Shown here piece by piece: positions 33,483-41,893 of a DNA stretch of 64,000 nt. Made by a program: the position numbers and the translations under genes. The stretch lies in NCBI GenBank assembly GCA_963819845.1, contig CAWFXQ010000013.1, positions 124,001 to 188,000 of the forward strand. The letters run 5' to 3'. The notes below the pieces were generated by a model. That model had not been told where the DNA came from and ran no database searches. It saw nothing but the letters and a program-made list of their open reading frames with translations. The stretch is from DATAGF01 sp963819845. GTDB lineage: Bacteria > Actinomycetota > Thermoleophilia > Miltoncostaeales > Miltoncostaeaceae. The first letter of the stretch is position 1; each line of letters opens with the position of its first letter.

Positions 33483-33784
33483 AAGGCCCCGGGCCCCTTC
33501 TCGGAGGGCTCGACCCCGCAGCGGCGGTCGACCGGCTCGCCGTCGGCGGCGAGCGACTCGCCCGCGCGCAGGGGGCCGGCGACCACGCCGGGCGCGACCG
33601 GCCCCAGGTCGGCGATCCGCATCTTGGCCCGGCAGACCGGCTGCGCCGCTCCCGCGAAGGCCTCCTCGGCGAGGCGCAGGGCCTCGTCGGCGCCGGCCGC
33701 GGCCACGACCACCTGCTCGTGCTGGAAGGGCCCCTCCCAGCCGCTGGTGACGGCGAAGAGGCGCGGCGGTGCGTCAACGTCCAT
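33479..33784 (-). CDS. Hypothetical protein, 101 residues
   Basis: I do not recognise this small protein. It opens M-D-V-D-A-P-P-R-L-F-A-V-T-S-G-W-E-G-P-F, has an Ala/Glu-rich helix in the middle and ends in a Pro/Gly-rich tail with two cysteines. No signal peptide or membrane helix is visible. TACGGT stands seven bases before the ATG, the leaderless pattern shared by many genes here. It converges with the ESFPASDPP gene and is divergent from the first L,D-transpeptidase gene. Confidence 0.7.
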   Translation of the reverse strand: MDVDAPPRLFAVTSGWEGPFQHEQVVVAAAGADEALRLAEEAFAGAAQPVCRAKMRIADLGPVAPGVVAGPLRAGESLAADGEPVDRRCGVEPSEKGPGAF

Positions 33785-33928
33785 CGGCCGAACCGTAGCG
33801 CGGTCCCACGCCGCCGCGGGCGGCAACTTCGCAACGGCGCGCCCGCCACACGCAACGCCGAGGCGGTTGCCGCGGCCCACCGGGCGTGTCTGAATGGCGA
33901 GATCGGCGACTCGGGGCGGAGGGGGACG

Positions 33929-34960
33929 ATGGCGATCGGTCGTTGGGCGGCGCTCGCGGGAGCCTGTCTCGCGGCCGCGGCCCTGGCGCCCGCCGTCGCG
34001 GCCGGCCAGGCGCAGCCGGTCTGGAACCTGCGCGTGGCCTCGTTCAAGGCCCCGTCGTCGATCGAGGTCGGCCAGCGCGCCGAGATCTCGGGCCGGGTGG
34101 CCCCCAAGGCCGCCGTCCCGGTCCTGATCGAGCGACTCGAGGGCGGCGCCTGGACGACCCTCGTCTCCCTGCGGACCGGCCGCGACGGGCGCTTCGCAGC
34201 CAAGCTGCCGCTGCGGCGGCCGGGCAGCCTGCGCGCCAGCCTCGAGGCGCCCGTCGGGACGCTCGTCTCCAGCCGCCGCCGCTTCGTGGGGGTCCGCCGC
34301 CGCGTGGTCTTCCAGGTCCGCGCGACCGAGTACCAGCAGATCGCCGGCAACGCCTTCCGGGCGACGGGGCGCATCAGGCCGGCCGTGAAGGGCGAGACCG
34401 CGGTCATCGAGGGATCGGTCGACGGCGGGACGTACCGGCCGCTGAAGCGCGTCGCCGTCCGCTCCGGCCGGGTGGCGGCCACCTTCGCGCCGCCGCGGGG
34501 CGGCCGCTGGCGCTTCCGCCTGGTCTCGGCGCCCCGGCCCGGCATCGACTCGGGCGGCATCGACTCGGCGGCGGCCATGACCGTGGCCGGGCTCAACCCG
34601 CACGACGTCCCGCAGTCCGCGCCGCACTACCTCGTCCAGAAGATCGGCGAGACCTCCCTCTACTACTACCAGCACGGCAAGCTCGTGCGGCTCTTCCCGG
34701 TCGTCTTCGGCGCGCCCTCGACGCCCACGCCGATCGGCTCCTTCCGCGTGTACTCCAAGACGTCGGGCCCCAGCGCCGCGTTCGGCCCGCTGGTGCTCTG
34801 GTACCACCGCGGCTACGGGATCCACGGCACCAACCAGGAGTACCTCCTCGGCCGGTCGTGGCGCTACTACTCCCACGGCTGCACCCGCAACTACAACGCC
34901 AACATCATCTGGCTGTGGGGCCGCGTGCCGGTGGGGACGCCGGTCCGGAACATCTACTAG
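33929..34960 (+). CDS. Secreted L,D-transpeptidase (YkuD) with N-terminal Ig-like domains
   Basis: The 343-residue protein has a signal peptide (about residues 1-27), two beta-rich domains that look Ig-like (residues 30-110 and 115-200), and a C-terminal YkuD domain. The catalytic region is G-Y-G-I-H-G-T-N then S-H-G-C-T-R-N, with the nucleophilic Cys and its His partners. Such enzymes make 3-3 cross-links in peptidoglycan or attach proteins to it. The usual S-H-G-C-I-R-M ending is S-H-G-C-T-R-N here. A GGAGGGG ribosome-binding site lies three bases before the ATG. Confidence 0.88.
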   Translation: MAIGRWAALAGACLAAAALAPAVAAGQAQPVWNLRVASFKAPSSIEVGQRAEISGRVAPKAAVPVLIERLEGGAWTTLVSLRTGRDGRFAAKLPLRRPGSLRASLEAPVGTLVSSRRRFVGVRRRVVFQVRATEYQQIAGNAFRATGRIRPAVKGETAVIEGSVDGGTYRPLKRVAVRSGRVAATFAPPRGGRWRFRLVSAPRPGIDSGGIDSAAAMTVAGLNPHDVPQSAPHYLVQKIGETSLYYYQHGKLVRLFPVVFGAPSTPTPIGSFRVYSKTSGPSAAFGPLVLWYHRGYGIHGTNQEYLLGRSWRYYSHGCTRNYNANIIWLWGRVPVGTPVRNIY

Positions 34961-35018
34961 GTCTCCTCGACCCCGGGGTTGCGGGCCGGCGGGCCGGCGG
35001 CTGGTAACGTCGCCGCCC

Positions 35019-36287
35019 ATGCGCTGGGTGCCCCTCGCGCTCGCCGCCCCGCTCGGCGCGATGGCGCTGACGGCGCCGCCCGCCACGGCCGACTGGGGAG
35101 CCCCGGTGCGCCTGTCGTCCCTCGACCGGGCCACGTACGCGTCCCCCGCCGCCGCCGCCGGGGCGGCCGGCGAGGCGCTGGCGGCCTGGGTGCGCACGCC
35201 CGCGGGCGCCCTCCGGGGGGCCGGACGGGTGCAGGTGGCCCCCCGTCTGTCCGGGCGCGGCTGGTCGCGGGCCCGGACCATGTCGGGCCCGGGCGCGTCG
35301 CTGCCGCGCGTGGCGCTGAACGCCCGCGGCGATGCGGCCGCGGTCTGGCGCAACGGGCGCCTGGTCGTCGCGGCCGTGCGGCGGGGGCGGGCCGGGCGCT
35401 GGTCGCCCGGGCGCGTCGTCGAGGCCGACGCGCCGGTGCAGGCGCTGCTGGTGGCGCTCGACCGGCGGGGACGGCCGACGACCGCCTGGGTGGAGCGGCG
35501 CGGCGGCCGCTTCCTGGTGCGGCTGGCCACCGCCGGCCCCGGCGGGGCCGCGTGGACCGTCCGCGAGGCGAGCCTGTCGACGCCCGGACCGGAGCCGCCC
35601 GCCCTCGCGCTGAGCCCCGGGAAGGGCGCCCTCGCGGCCTGGGTCGACGACGACCGGGTGCTCGCGTCGCGCACCGTGTCGGGGGCGTTCGAGCGGCCCG
35701 TCGAGCTGTCGGGGGAGGGCTCGTCGTCGCCGGGGATCGCCCTCGGCGACTCGGGGGCCGCCCTGGCCTCGTGGAGCGCGCGGCTGCCGGGCGGCACGCG
35801 CGTGCTGCAGGCCACGGGCCGGCCGGCGGGCGCGCCGCGCTGGGCCGCGCCCGACGACGTGGGCATCGGCGCCGCGCCGGCCGTCGCGGTCAACTCCGCG
35901 GGCGACGCCGTCGTCGCGTGGGGGACGGGAGCGCCCGGCGGCGAGCAGGCCGTCGAGGCGAGCACCCGGCGGCGTGGGGGCCTGTGGCGGGCCTCGACCA
36001 TCGTGGCCCCGCGCGAGTGCGGGTGCGGGATCGGCGCGGCCGGGGCGGCGGTCGATGGCGGCGGCCGGGCGGTCGTCTCGTGGCGGCGCGACGGCGGCGG
36101 GGCGGGGGCCGCGGGGGGCGCCGCGGCCCTCGCGCCCGGCGGCGACAGCTGGGAGCGGGCGCGCATCCCCGCCGGCCGGATGGCCGGGGCGCCCGCCGTG
36201 GCCGGGGCCCCCACGGCGGGGACGGTGGCCGTCTGGACGGCGGACGGCCCCGGCGGCGGCGTGCGCGCCCTCGTCAACGGCCGCTAG
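35019..36287 (+). CDS. Secreted repeat protein, probable beta-propeller (second copy)
   Basis: This 422-residue protein has a signal peptide (residues 1-23, A-T-A-D cleavage region) followed by repeats of 40-55 residues with an A-x-A-x-W or A-A-V-W strand after a G-D/G-G turn. Examples are N-A-R-G-D-A-A-A-V-W-R and N-S-A-G-D-A-V-V-A-W-G. The pattern matches the protein encoded at 23500-24852, so the two are probably paralogues. Neither shows a catalytic site. TAACGT stands eight bases before the ATG. It lies between an L,D-transpeptidase and a methyltransferase gene. Confidence 0.75.
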   Translation: MRWVPLALAAPLGAMALTAPPATADWGAPVRLSSLDRATYASPAAAAGAAGEALAAWVRTPAGALRGAGRVQVAPRLSGRGWSRARTMSGPGASLPRVALNARGDAAAVWRNGRLVVAAVRRGRAGRWSPGRVVEADAPVQALLVALDRRGRPTTAWVERRGGRFLVRLATAGPGGAAWTVREASLSTPGPEPPALALSPGKGALAAWVDDDRVLASRTVSGAFERPVELSGEGSSSPGIALGDSGAALASWSARLPGGTRVLQATGRPAGAPRWAAPDDVGIGAAPAVAVNSAGDAVVAWGTGAPGGEQAVEASTRRRGGLWRASTIVAPRECGCGIGAAGAAVDGGGRAVVSWRRDGGGAGAAGGAAALAPGGDSWERARIPAGRMAGAPAVAGAPTAGTVAVWTADGPGGGVRALVNGR

Positions 36288-36360
36288 CTCCCGCCGCGCC
36301 CGCGCCGACCCGTTCGGCCAGTTGGATTCGGCGCCCGGGGCTGCTTCGATACCCGCCGAC

Positions 36361-37149
36361 ATGGCCACGACCGCCCCGCCCCAGCAGGCCGCGCCCTGGC
36401 CGCTCGCCCGCCGCCTCGCGACCGGGCTGGTGCAGCCGGGCGGCGCCGTCATGGCGGGGCGGGCGCTCGAGGGGCTGGGCCTCGACGCGGGCGACCGCGT
36501 CGTCGAGCTCGCGCCCGGCATCGGCGCGACCACCGCTCTCGTCCTCGCGCGCGACCCGCGCTCCTGGACCGGCGTCGAGCCCGACGCCCTGGCGGCCGAG
36601 CACCTCGGGCGCGCCGTCCGGGGCGGGGGCCGCGAGGTGCGGGCCGCGCCGGTCGTCGCCACGGGGCTCCCCGACGCCTCCGCCGGCGTCGTCATCGCCG
36701 ACGCGTTGCTGACCACCCTCGACGACGACGGCGCCGCCGCGGTGGTCGCCGAGGCCCGGCGCGTCCTCCGCCCGGATGGCCGCATCGCCCTCCACGAGAT
36801 CGCGCCCGCCGGCGGGCCGGCCGATCCGGAGGCCGAGGCCGACCTGGCCGGCGCCGGCCTGAGCCCGCGCCCGGCCGAGCGGCTGCGGGCGCTCGCCGAG
36901 GCGGCCGGCTTCGTCGTCGTGGGCTCCCTCACCGGCCCGCTCGACCTGCCCGCCCCCCACGAGCTCATGCGCGAGGCCGGGCCGCGCACGGCCCTGCAGG
37001 CCACCCGCCAGATCGCGCGCGACGGCGACCTGCGCCGCGCGGTGACCTCGGGGCGGCAGACGCTCGAGCGCCGCGCGTCGGCCCTGCGCTCGGTGCTGCT
37101 GGTGGCCGAGGTACCCCTGATCCAGGGGATGCGCCGCCCGCGGCGATAG
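36361..37149 (+). CDS. SAM-dependent methyltransferase
   Basis: The 262-residue protein carries a class I methyltransferase fold: motif I V-V-E-L-A-P-G-I-G-A-T-T, acidic loop V-E-P-D, motif V A-R-R-V-L-R-P-D-G-R-I-A-L-H-E. It resembles the UbiE/small-molecule methylase group. The N-terminal 30 residues and the C-terminal 90 residues, helical and Arg-rich, may shape a substrate pocket. GATACC stands seven bases before the ATG. Substrate unknown. Confidence 0.85.
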   Translation: MATTAPPQQAAPWPLARRLATGLVQPGGAVMAGRALEGLGLDAGDRVVELAPGIGATTALVLARDPRSWTGVEPDALAAEHLGRAVRGGGREVRAAPVVATGLPDASAGVVIADALLTTLDDDGAAAVVAEARRVLRPDGRIALHEIAPAGGPADPEAEADLAGAGLSPRPAERLRALAEAAGFVVVGSLTGPLDLPAPHELMREAGPRTALQATRQIARDGDLRRAVTSGRQTLERRASALRSVLLVAEVPLIQGMRRPRR

Positions 37150-37159
37150 CGTGGGCCCG

Positions 37160-37900
37160 ATGCGCCGCCTGCTGCCCGCCGCCACGATCGCCGCGGCATG
37201 CGCGGCCGCCCTCGCGACGGCGCCGGGCGGCGCCGCCGCGCCGGGGCCCGCCGCGGACGCGGGCCCCGCGCCCCCCACGCCGGAGCGGGCGTGGGTCGGC
37301 AGGGTGCTGGTGCCGGTGACCGCCCGGCGGGCGCCCGACCTCTCGGCCCGGGCGCGGACCGTCCTGCAGCCGATCGCGCCCCTCGGCGACGGGCCCACCG
37401 CCCTCCTCATCACGCGCACCGTCGTGAAGAAGGGCCGCCGCTGGGCCGAGGTCCTGCTGCCGGTCCGGCCCAACGGCGTGATCGGCTGGGTGCCCGCCGA
37501 CGTCCTGCGCATCCGCTCCACGCCGCTGCGAATCGTCATCGACGTCAGCGAGCGCCGCCTCACGCTCTTCCGCGCCAACCGGCCGATCATCCGGGCGCCC
37601 GTGGCGGTGGGCAAGCCGGGCACGGAGACGCCCCGCTCCGACCACTTCGCCATCGCCGAGCTGATCCACACGCGCACGCCGGGGGCGTTCCTCGGGCCGG
37701 TCGTGTTCCCCATCACGGGCTACTCGGAGCGGCTCAACGAGTTCGCCGGCGGCAACGGCCGCGTGGCGATCCACGGCACCAGCCTGCCCGAGCTGATCGG
37801 CACCGCCGCCAGCAACGGCTGCATCCGCATGCGCAACCGCGACGTGGTGCGGCTCGCGCGCCTCGTGCGGCCGGGGACCCCGGTCAAGATCCGCGACTGA
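37160..37900 (+). CDS. Secreted L,D-transpeptidase (YkuD)
   Basis: The 246-residue protein has a signal peptide (residues 1-30), an SH3-like stretch (about 45-110, with V-K-K-G-R-R-W-A-E-V and G-W-V-P-A-D-V-L) and a C-terminal YkuD domain with A-I-H-G-T and S-N-G-C-I-R-M holding the catalytic Cys. It would cross-link peptidoglycan outside the membrane. I start at ATG 37160 because TAGCGT ends seven bases upstream. The GNAT gene follows after six bases. Confidence 0.9.
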   Translation: MRRLLPAATIAAACAAALATAPGGAAAPGPAADAGPAPPTPERAWVGRVLVPVTARRAPDLSARARTVLQPIAPLGDGPTALLITRTVVKKGRRWAEVLLPVRPNGVIGWVPADVLRIRSTPLRIVIDVSERRLTLFRANRPIIRAPVAVGKPGTETPRSDHFAIAELIHTRTPGAFLGPVVFPITGYSERLNEFAGGNGRVAIHGTSLPELIGTAASNGCIRMRNRDVVRLARLVRPGTPVKIRD

Positions 37901-37906
37901 CGGGCC

Positions 37907-38461
37907 GTGCGGATCGAGCTCCCCGACCCGCCGCTGGCCGACGGCCGCATCCGCCTGCGCGAGCTGGCCGAGGCCGACCTCGAGGACCTGGTCGCAGGCT
38001 GCCGCGACCCGCTCGTCCAGCGCTTCACGCACGTTCCGCGGAACTACGGCGAGGCGCACGGCCGGGCGTTCATCGCGTGCGCACCCGAGCGTCGCGCGCG
38101 CGGCGAGTCGCTCGAGCTGGCGATCGCGGAGGCGGCCGGCGGCCGGCTGCTGGGGGTCGTCGGGCTGGTGGTGGACCGGCACGACGCCGAGCGGGCCGAG
38201 GTGGGGTACTGGGTCGGGCCCTGGGCGCGCGGGGCCGGGGTCGCGGGGCGGGCGCTGGCGCTGATCTCGCGCTGGGCGCTGGGCCCCCTGGGGCTCGTCC
38301 GGCTGGACCTCCACGCCGCCGTCTCCAACGCCGCGTCCCTGCGGGTGGCCGAGCGCTGCGGCTTCGTGCGGGAGGGCACCCTGCGGGGCGCCTGGTTCCG
38401 CACGCCGTCGCGCGAGGACCTGGCGCTCTGCTCGCTGCTCGCCGACGACCTGGCCGGATAG
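37907..38461 (+). CDS. GNAT-family N-acetyltransferase
   Basis: The 184-residue protein belongs to the RimJ/RimL-like branch of GNAT acetyltransferases: I-R-L-R-E-L opening, V-G-Y-W-V-G-P-W-A-R-G-A-G-V-A containing the acetyl-CoA pyrophosphate loop, and the N-A-A-S-L-R-V-A-E-R-C-G-F motif followed by E-G-T-L-R. Targets could be protein N-termini or small amines. It is six bases after the L,D-transpeptidase gene. Confidence 0.88.
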   Translation: MRIELPDPPLADGRIRLRELAEADLEDLVAGCRDPLVQRFTHVPRNYGEAHGRAFIACAPERRARGESLELAIAEAAGGRLLGVVGLVVDRHDAERAEVGYWVGPWARGAGVAGRALALISRWALGPLGLVRLDLHAAVSNAASLRVAERCGFVREGTLRGAWFRTPSREDLALCSLLADDLAG

Positions 38462-38471
38462 GCTGGCGCCG

Positions 38472-38789
38472 ATGGGGCGCGACACCGCCGCCGGCGGCTC
38501 GATCTGGGAGGACGGCCTGGGCCGCCGGGACGACGACGCGGTCGTGCTCTGGCACGACGAGGCCGAGCTGACGCCCGACCCGCAGTCGGTGCGCTACGGG
38601 GAGGGGCGCGCCGGGGTCGCCGTCCAGGCCGTTGTCGCCGGGCCCGCCTTCCGCGGCCGCCCGCACGTTGACCTGCGCCTCCACGAGGGGCTCCGGCCCG
38701 TCTACGCCCGGCTCACCCCGGAGGAGGCCCGCCGGCTCGGGGCGATGCTCGCGGCCGCCGCCGACGCGGCCGAGCGGGCGCGGCCCTGA
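38472..38789 (+). CDS. Hypothetical protein, 105 residues
   Basis: I do not recognise this soluble, acidic protein. It contains a Trp-rich opening (G-S-I-W-E-D-G-L), beta strands in the middle and a C-terminal Ala/Glu/Arg helix (L-T-P-E-E-A-R-R-L-G-A-M-L). TAGGCT ends seven bases before the ATG, supporting this start and an independent leaderless transcript ten bases after the GNAT stop. The CRP-type site at 38793 lies just behind it. Confidence 0.7.
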   Translation: MGRDTAAGGSIWEDGLGRRDDDAVVLWHDEAELTPDPQSVRYGEGRAGVAVQAVVAGPAFRGRPHVDLRLHEGLRPVYARLTPEEARRLGAMLAAAADAAERARP

Positions 38790-38792
38790 GCA

Positions 38793-38808
38793 TGTGACAC
38801 CTGTCACA
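38793..38808 (+). promoter_or_regulatory. CRP/GlxR-type operator upstream of the alcohol dehydrogenase
   Basis: The 16 bases TGTGACACCTGTCACA match the CRP-family consensus TGTGA-N6-TCACA exactly and extend one base further on each side (ATGTGACA to TGTCACAT). It is about 90 bases before the alcohol dehydrogenase ATG. A TTGATC near 38837 and GATGGT 17 bases later could be the -35 and -10, which would put the site upstream of the -35 in an activator position. Confidence 0.75.
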
Positions 38809-38896
38809 TCGGGGTGAGGGTTCTGGCGGCTCCCGGTTGATCCCCCTCCGCGCCGTCGTGATGGTGGGGTGACGACCAGACGATGGGGGAGGCGCG

Positions 38897-39970
38897 ATGC
38901 CGGAGACGATGCGGGCCGCCGTGTTCCAGGACGTCCGGGACATCCACATCGAGGAGGTCCCCAAGCCCGAGCCCGGCCCCACCGACGCGGTCGTCAGGGT
39001 CACCACGACCACGATCTGCGGGACCGACTCGCACATCTGGCGGGGCGAGTACCCGGTGGCGAAGGGGAGGATCGTCGGCCACGAGCCGGTCGGGGTGATC
39101 GACCGGCTGGGCGAGGCCGTGCGCGGCTTCGAGGTGGGCGACCGCGTGGTGGTCGGCGCGATCACGCCCTGCGGGGCCTGCTACTTCTGCCAGCACGGGG
39201 ACTTCTCCCAGTGCGCCGGCTACGAGGACAGCTGGGGCATGATCGGCGGCTGGCGGCTGGGGAACTCGATGCACGGGGTCCAGGCCGACCACTTCCTCGT
39301 GCCCTACGCGCAGGCCAACCTGGCGAAGATCCCCGACGAGCTGAGCGACGAGGAGGTGGTGTTCGTCACGGACATCGCCACCACCGGGATCTCGGCCGCG
39401 GAGACCGGCCACGTCGGCATCGGCGACTCGGTCGTGGTCTACGCGCAGGGCCCGATCGGCCTCTGCGCGACGGCGGGCGCCCGGCTGAAGGGCGCCGCGC
39501 TGGTCATCGGCGTCGACTCCAACCCGACGCGGCTGGAGATGGCGAAGCGGATGGGCGCCGACGAGGTCATCGACTTCACCCAGGAGGACCCGGTCGCCAA
39601 GGTCAAGGCCCTCACCGAGGGCCGCGGCGCCGACGTGGCGATCGAGGCGCTCGGCATCCAGGAGACCTTCGAGAACTGCCTGGCGTCGGTCCGGCCGGCC
39701 GGGGTGGTCTCGTCGCTGGGCGTCTACGCGGACAAGGTCTCGGTGCCGCTCGAGGGCTTCGTCTACGGCATCGGCGACATCGACATCCGCACCACGCTCT
39801 GCCCCGGCGGCAAGGAGCGCATGCGGGCGATGATGGAGATGGTGCGCCGCGGGCGGCTCGACCTGAAGCAGCTCATCACGCACCGCTTCGCCCTGGAGGA
39901 CATCGAGGAGGCCTACCCGTTGTTCTCAAACCAGGAGGACGACGTGATCAAGGTGGCCATCACCCCATAG
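38897..39970 (+). CDS. Zinc-dependent alcohol dehydrogenase (MDR family)
   Basis: The 357-residue protein shows the catalytic zinc Cys in I-C-G-T-D and G-H-E, the structural zinc cluster C-G-A-C-Y-F-C-Q-H-G-D-F-S-Q-C, and the nucleotide-binding V-V-V-Y-A-Q-G-P-I-G-L-C Rossmann turn. It would oxidise an alcohol with NAD(P). The family resembles isopropanol/threonine-type dehydrogenases by its G-A-D-E-V-I-D-F and L-I-T-H-R-F segments. A GGGGAGG ribosome-binding site precedes the ATG. It is preceded by a perfect CRP-type site and followed by a metallo-hydrolase gene. Confidence 0.9.
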   Translation: MPETMRAAVFQDVRDIHIEEVPKPEPGPTDAVVRVTTTTICGTDSHIWRGEYPVAKGRIVGHEPVGVIDRLGEAVRGFEVGDRVVVGAITPCGACYFCQHGDFSQCAGYEDSWGMIGGWRLGNSMHGVQADHFLVPYAQANLAKIPDELSDEEVVFVTDIATTGISAAETGHVGIGDSVVVYAQGPIGLCATAGARLKGAALVIGVDSNPTRLEMAKRMGADEVIDFTQEDPVAKVKALTEGRGADVAIEALGIQETFENCLASVRPAGVVSSLGVYADKVSVPLEGFVYGIGDIDIRTTLCPGGKERMRAMMEMVRRGRLDLKQLITHRFALEDIEEAYPLFSNQEDDVIKVAITP

Positions 39971-40009
39971 GCTGGTCCCGTTCGCCGTGCACGCGAAGGG
40001 GGGACGGAG

Positions 40010-40732
40010 ATGGACCTGAAGGGGAACTCCGTGACGTGGCTGGGCCACGCCACCTGGCTGTGGGAGACGTCCGAGGGCAAGCGCCTCCTGATCGACACCT
40101 GGCTCGAGGGCAACCCGGCCTGCCCGGACGACATGAAGGACCCCGCCGCCCTGAAGCTCGACGGGATCCTCATCACGCACGGCCACTTCGACCACGTCGG
40201 CGAGGGCGCGACAGAAGCCGTCCGGGCCATCACCGGCAGCGGCGCGCCCGCCTTCGCCCAGTTCGAGACGGCCGTCTACCTGGGCGGCAAGGGCTGCGAG
40301 GTCACGGGCTTCAACACCGGCGGGACCGTCGAGGTCGCCGGCGTGCAGGCCACGATGGTCCAGGCCGTGCACTCCGGGGGGATCACGGGCGACGACGGCG
40401 GGATGGTCTACGGCGGCATGTCGAACGGCTACGTCCTGGAGTTCTCCGACGGGCTCGTCGCCTACCACTCCGGCGACACCGACGTGTTCGGCGACATGGC
40501 GCTGATCGCGGAGATCTACCGCCCGGACGTGAGCGTCCTGTCGATCGGCGGCTTCTACACCATGGGCCCCCGCCAGGCGGCCCACGCCGTGCGCCTGCTC
40601 GGCGCCACCCAGGTGCTCGGCAGCCACTTCGGCACCTTCCCGGCCCTCGCCGGCACGCCGGCCGCCCTCCGGGAGCTTGTGGGCGCCGGCGTCGACATCC
40701 CCGACATCAGCCCGGGCGACCGCCTGCCCTAG
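40010..40732 (+). CDS. Metallo-beta-lactamase-fold hydrolase (UPF0173 type)
   Basis: The 240-residue protein has the MBL motif T-H-G-H-F-D-H with W-L-G-H-A-T-W-L near the start and Y-H-S-G-D-T-D later, the pattern of UPF0173 metal-dependent hydrolases related to YtkL. A clear ribosome-binding site (GGACGGAG) is close to the ATG. It is 39 bases after the alcohol dehydrogenase and probably co-transcribed. Its stop is directly back-to-back with the stop of the converging AcuC-like gene. Confidence 0.88.
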   Translation: MDLKGNSVTWLGHATWLWETSEGKRLLIDTWLEGNPACPDDMKDPAALKLDGILITHGHFDHVGEGATEAVRAITGSGAPAFAQFETAVYLGGKGCEVTGFNTGGTVEVAGVQATMVQAVHSGGITGDDGGMVYGGMSNGYVLEFSDGLVAYHSGDTDVFGDMALIAEIYRPDVSVLSIGGFYTMGPRQAAHAVRLLGATQVLGSHFGTFPALAGTPAALRELVGAGVDIPDISPGDRLP

Positions 40733-41893
40733 TCAACCGAGGAGCGCTCGCGCCTGGTCGATCACCGCCGCCGCCTCGGCGTCGGCGGCCAGGCGGCGGG
40801 CCGCGTCCTCGGCCGGCTCGGCGTCGGCGCGCAGGCGGTCGGTGAAGGGCCGCCCGGCCCGCTCCCGCGCCAGCACGAGCCAGGCCTCCGGGACGGCGTC
40901 GTCGGGCTCGGCCGCCAGCATCTCGGCGAGCTGGAGGGTCCAGGCGCGCGCGAGCAGGTCGATGTTGTACCCGCCCCCGGCCAGCACGATCCAGCGGCCG
41001 GCCGCCGCGTCCACCGCCAGCTCGCCCATCAGCCGGTAGGAGCGGCGGAGGCCGTCGAGGCTGACCTGCAGGTGCGAGTAGGGGTCCGCGTGGTGGGGGT
41101 CGGCGCCCTGGTGCGTCACCAGGACGTCGGGCCGGAACCTCCGCACCGCCGGAGCGATCACCTCCTCGATCGCCCGCAGGTAGGGCCCATCGCCCGCGAA
41201 GGGCGGCAGCGGCACGTTCACCGCCGTCCCCACGGCGTCGCCGACGCCGCGCTCGGCCAGGCCGCCGGTGCCGGGGTAGAGGAAGCGCCCGCTCTCGTGC
41301 ACCGAGCAGGTCAGCACCCGCGGCTCCTCGTAGAAGAGCCACTGGACGCCGTCGCCATGGTGGGCGTCGATGTTGACGTACGCGACCCGCTCGGCGCCCG
41401 CGTCGAGCAGCCACCGGATCGCCAGGGCGCAGTCGTTGTAGACGCAGAAGCCCGACGCCTGGGCGGCGCGGGCGTGATGCAGCCCGGCGGGCGCCGGGCA
41501 GAAGGCGCGGGCGGCGAGGCCCTCCCACACCAGCGAGGCGGCCGTCAGCGCCGCGCCGCAGACGGCCAGGGCGGCCTCGTGCATCCCCGCCGTCGCGGGG
41601 GTGTCGCCGCCCGGCTGAAGGCCCCACTGGACGGCCTCGGGGGCGGCGGCCAGCACCGGGGCGTCGCTCAGCCGCCGCACGGCGCGCACGTAGGCCGGGG
41701 CGTGGATGCGCTCGACGTCCTCGACGGCGGCCGGGGGCGGGTTGACGCGGACGGCGGCCGGGTGGTCGCGCAGCCCGTAGGCGTCCATCAGCTCGATGCC
41801 GAGCTCGCGGCGCAGGGGCCGGCCGGCGTCGTCGGAGGGGTTGTAGTCCTGCAGCCGCGGCCCGTGGACGACGGCGGTTGCCCCCTCGGTCAT
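40733..41893 (-). CDS. Histone deacetylase superfamily protein (AcuC type)
   Basis: The 386-residue protein holds the zinc deacetylase motifs: A-G-L-H-H-A, N-I-D-A-H-H-G-D-G-V-Q with Asp and His ligands, and T-H-Q-G-A-D-P-H-H-A-D-P and G-G-G-Y-N-I. Relatives remove acetyl groups from acetyl-CoA synthetase and control acetate metabolism. It starts at ATG 41893, which overlaps the stop of the TetR gene (ATGA), so TetR and AcuC are one transcript. C-terminal helices end the protein. Confidence 0.88.
   Translation of the reverse strand: MTEGATAVVHGPRLQDYNPSDDAGRPLRRELGIELMDAYGLRDHPAAVRVNPPPAAVEDVERIHAPAYVRAVRRLSDAPVLAAAPEAVQWGLQPGGDTPATAGMHEAALAVCGAALTAASLVWEGLAARAFCPAPAGLHHARAAQASGFCVYNDCALAIRWLLDAGAERVAYVNIDAHHGDGVQWLFYEEPRVLTCSVHESGRFLYPGTGGLAERGVGDAVGTAVNVPLPPFAGDGPYLRAIEEVIAPAVRRFRPDVLVTHQGADPHHADPYSHLQVSLDGLRRSYRLMGELAVDAAAGRWIVLAGGGYNIDLLARAWTLQLAEMLAAEPDDAVPEAWLVLARERAGRPFTDRLRADAEPAEDAARRLAADAEAAAVIDQARALLG

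Noticed and set aside
33197..34960. N-terminal extension of the L,D-transpeptidase to 33197
   Set aside because: It overlaps two other small genes and reads as basic low-complexity sequence; the ATG 33929 has a strong ribosome-binding site and opens a signal peptide.
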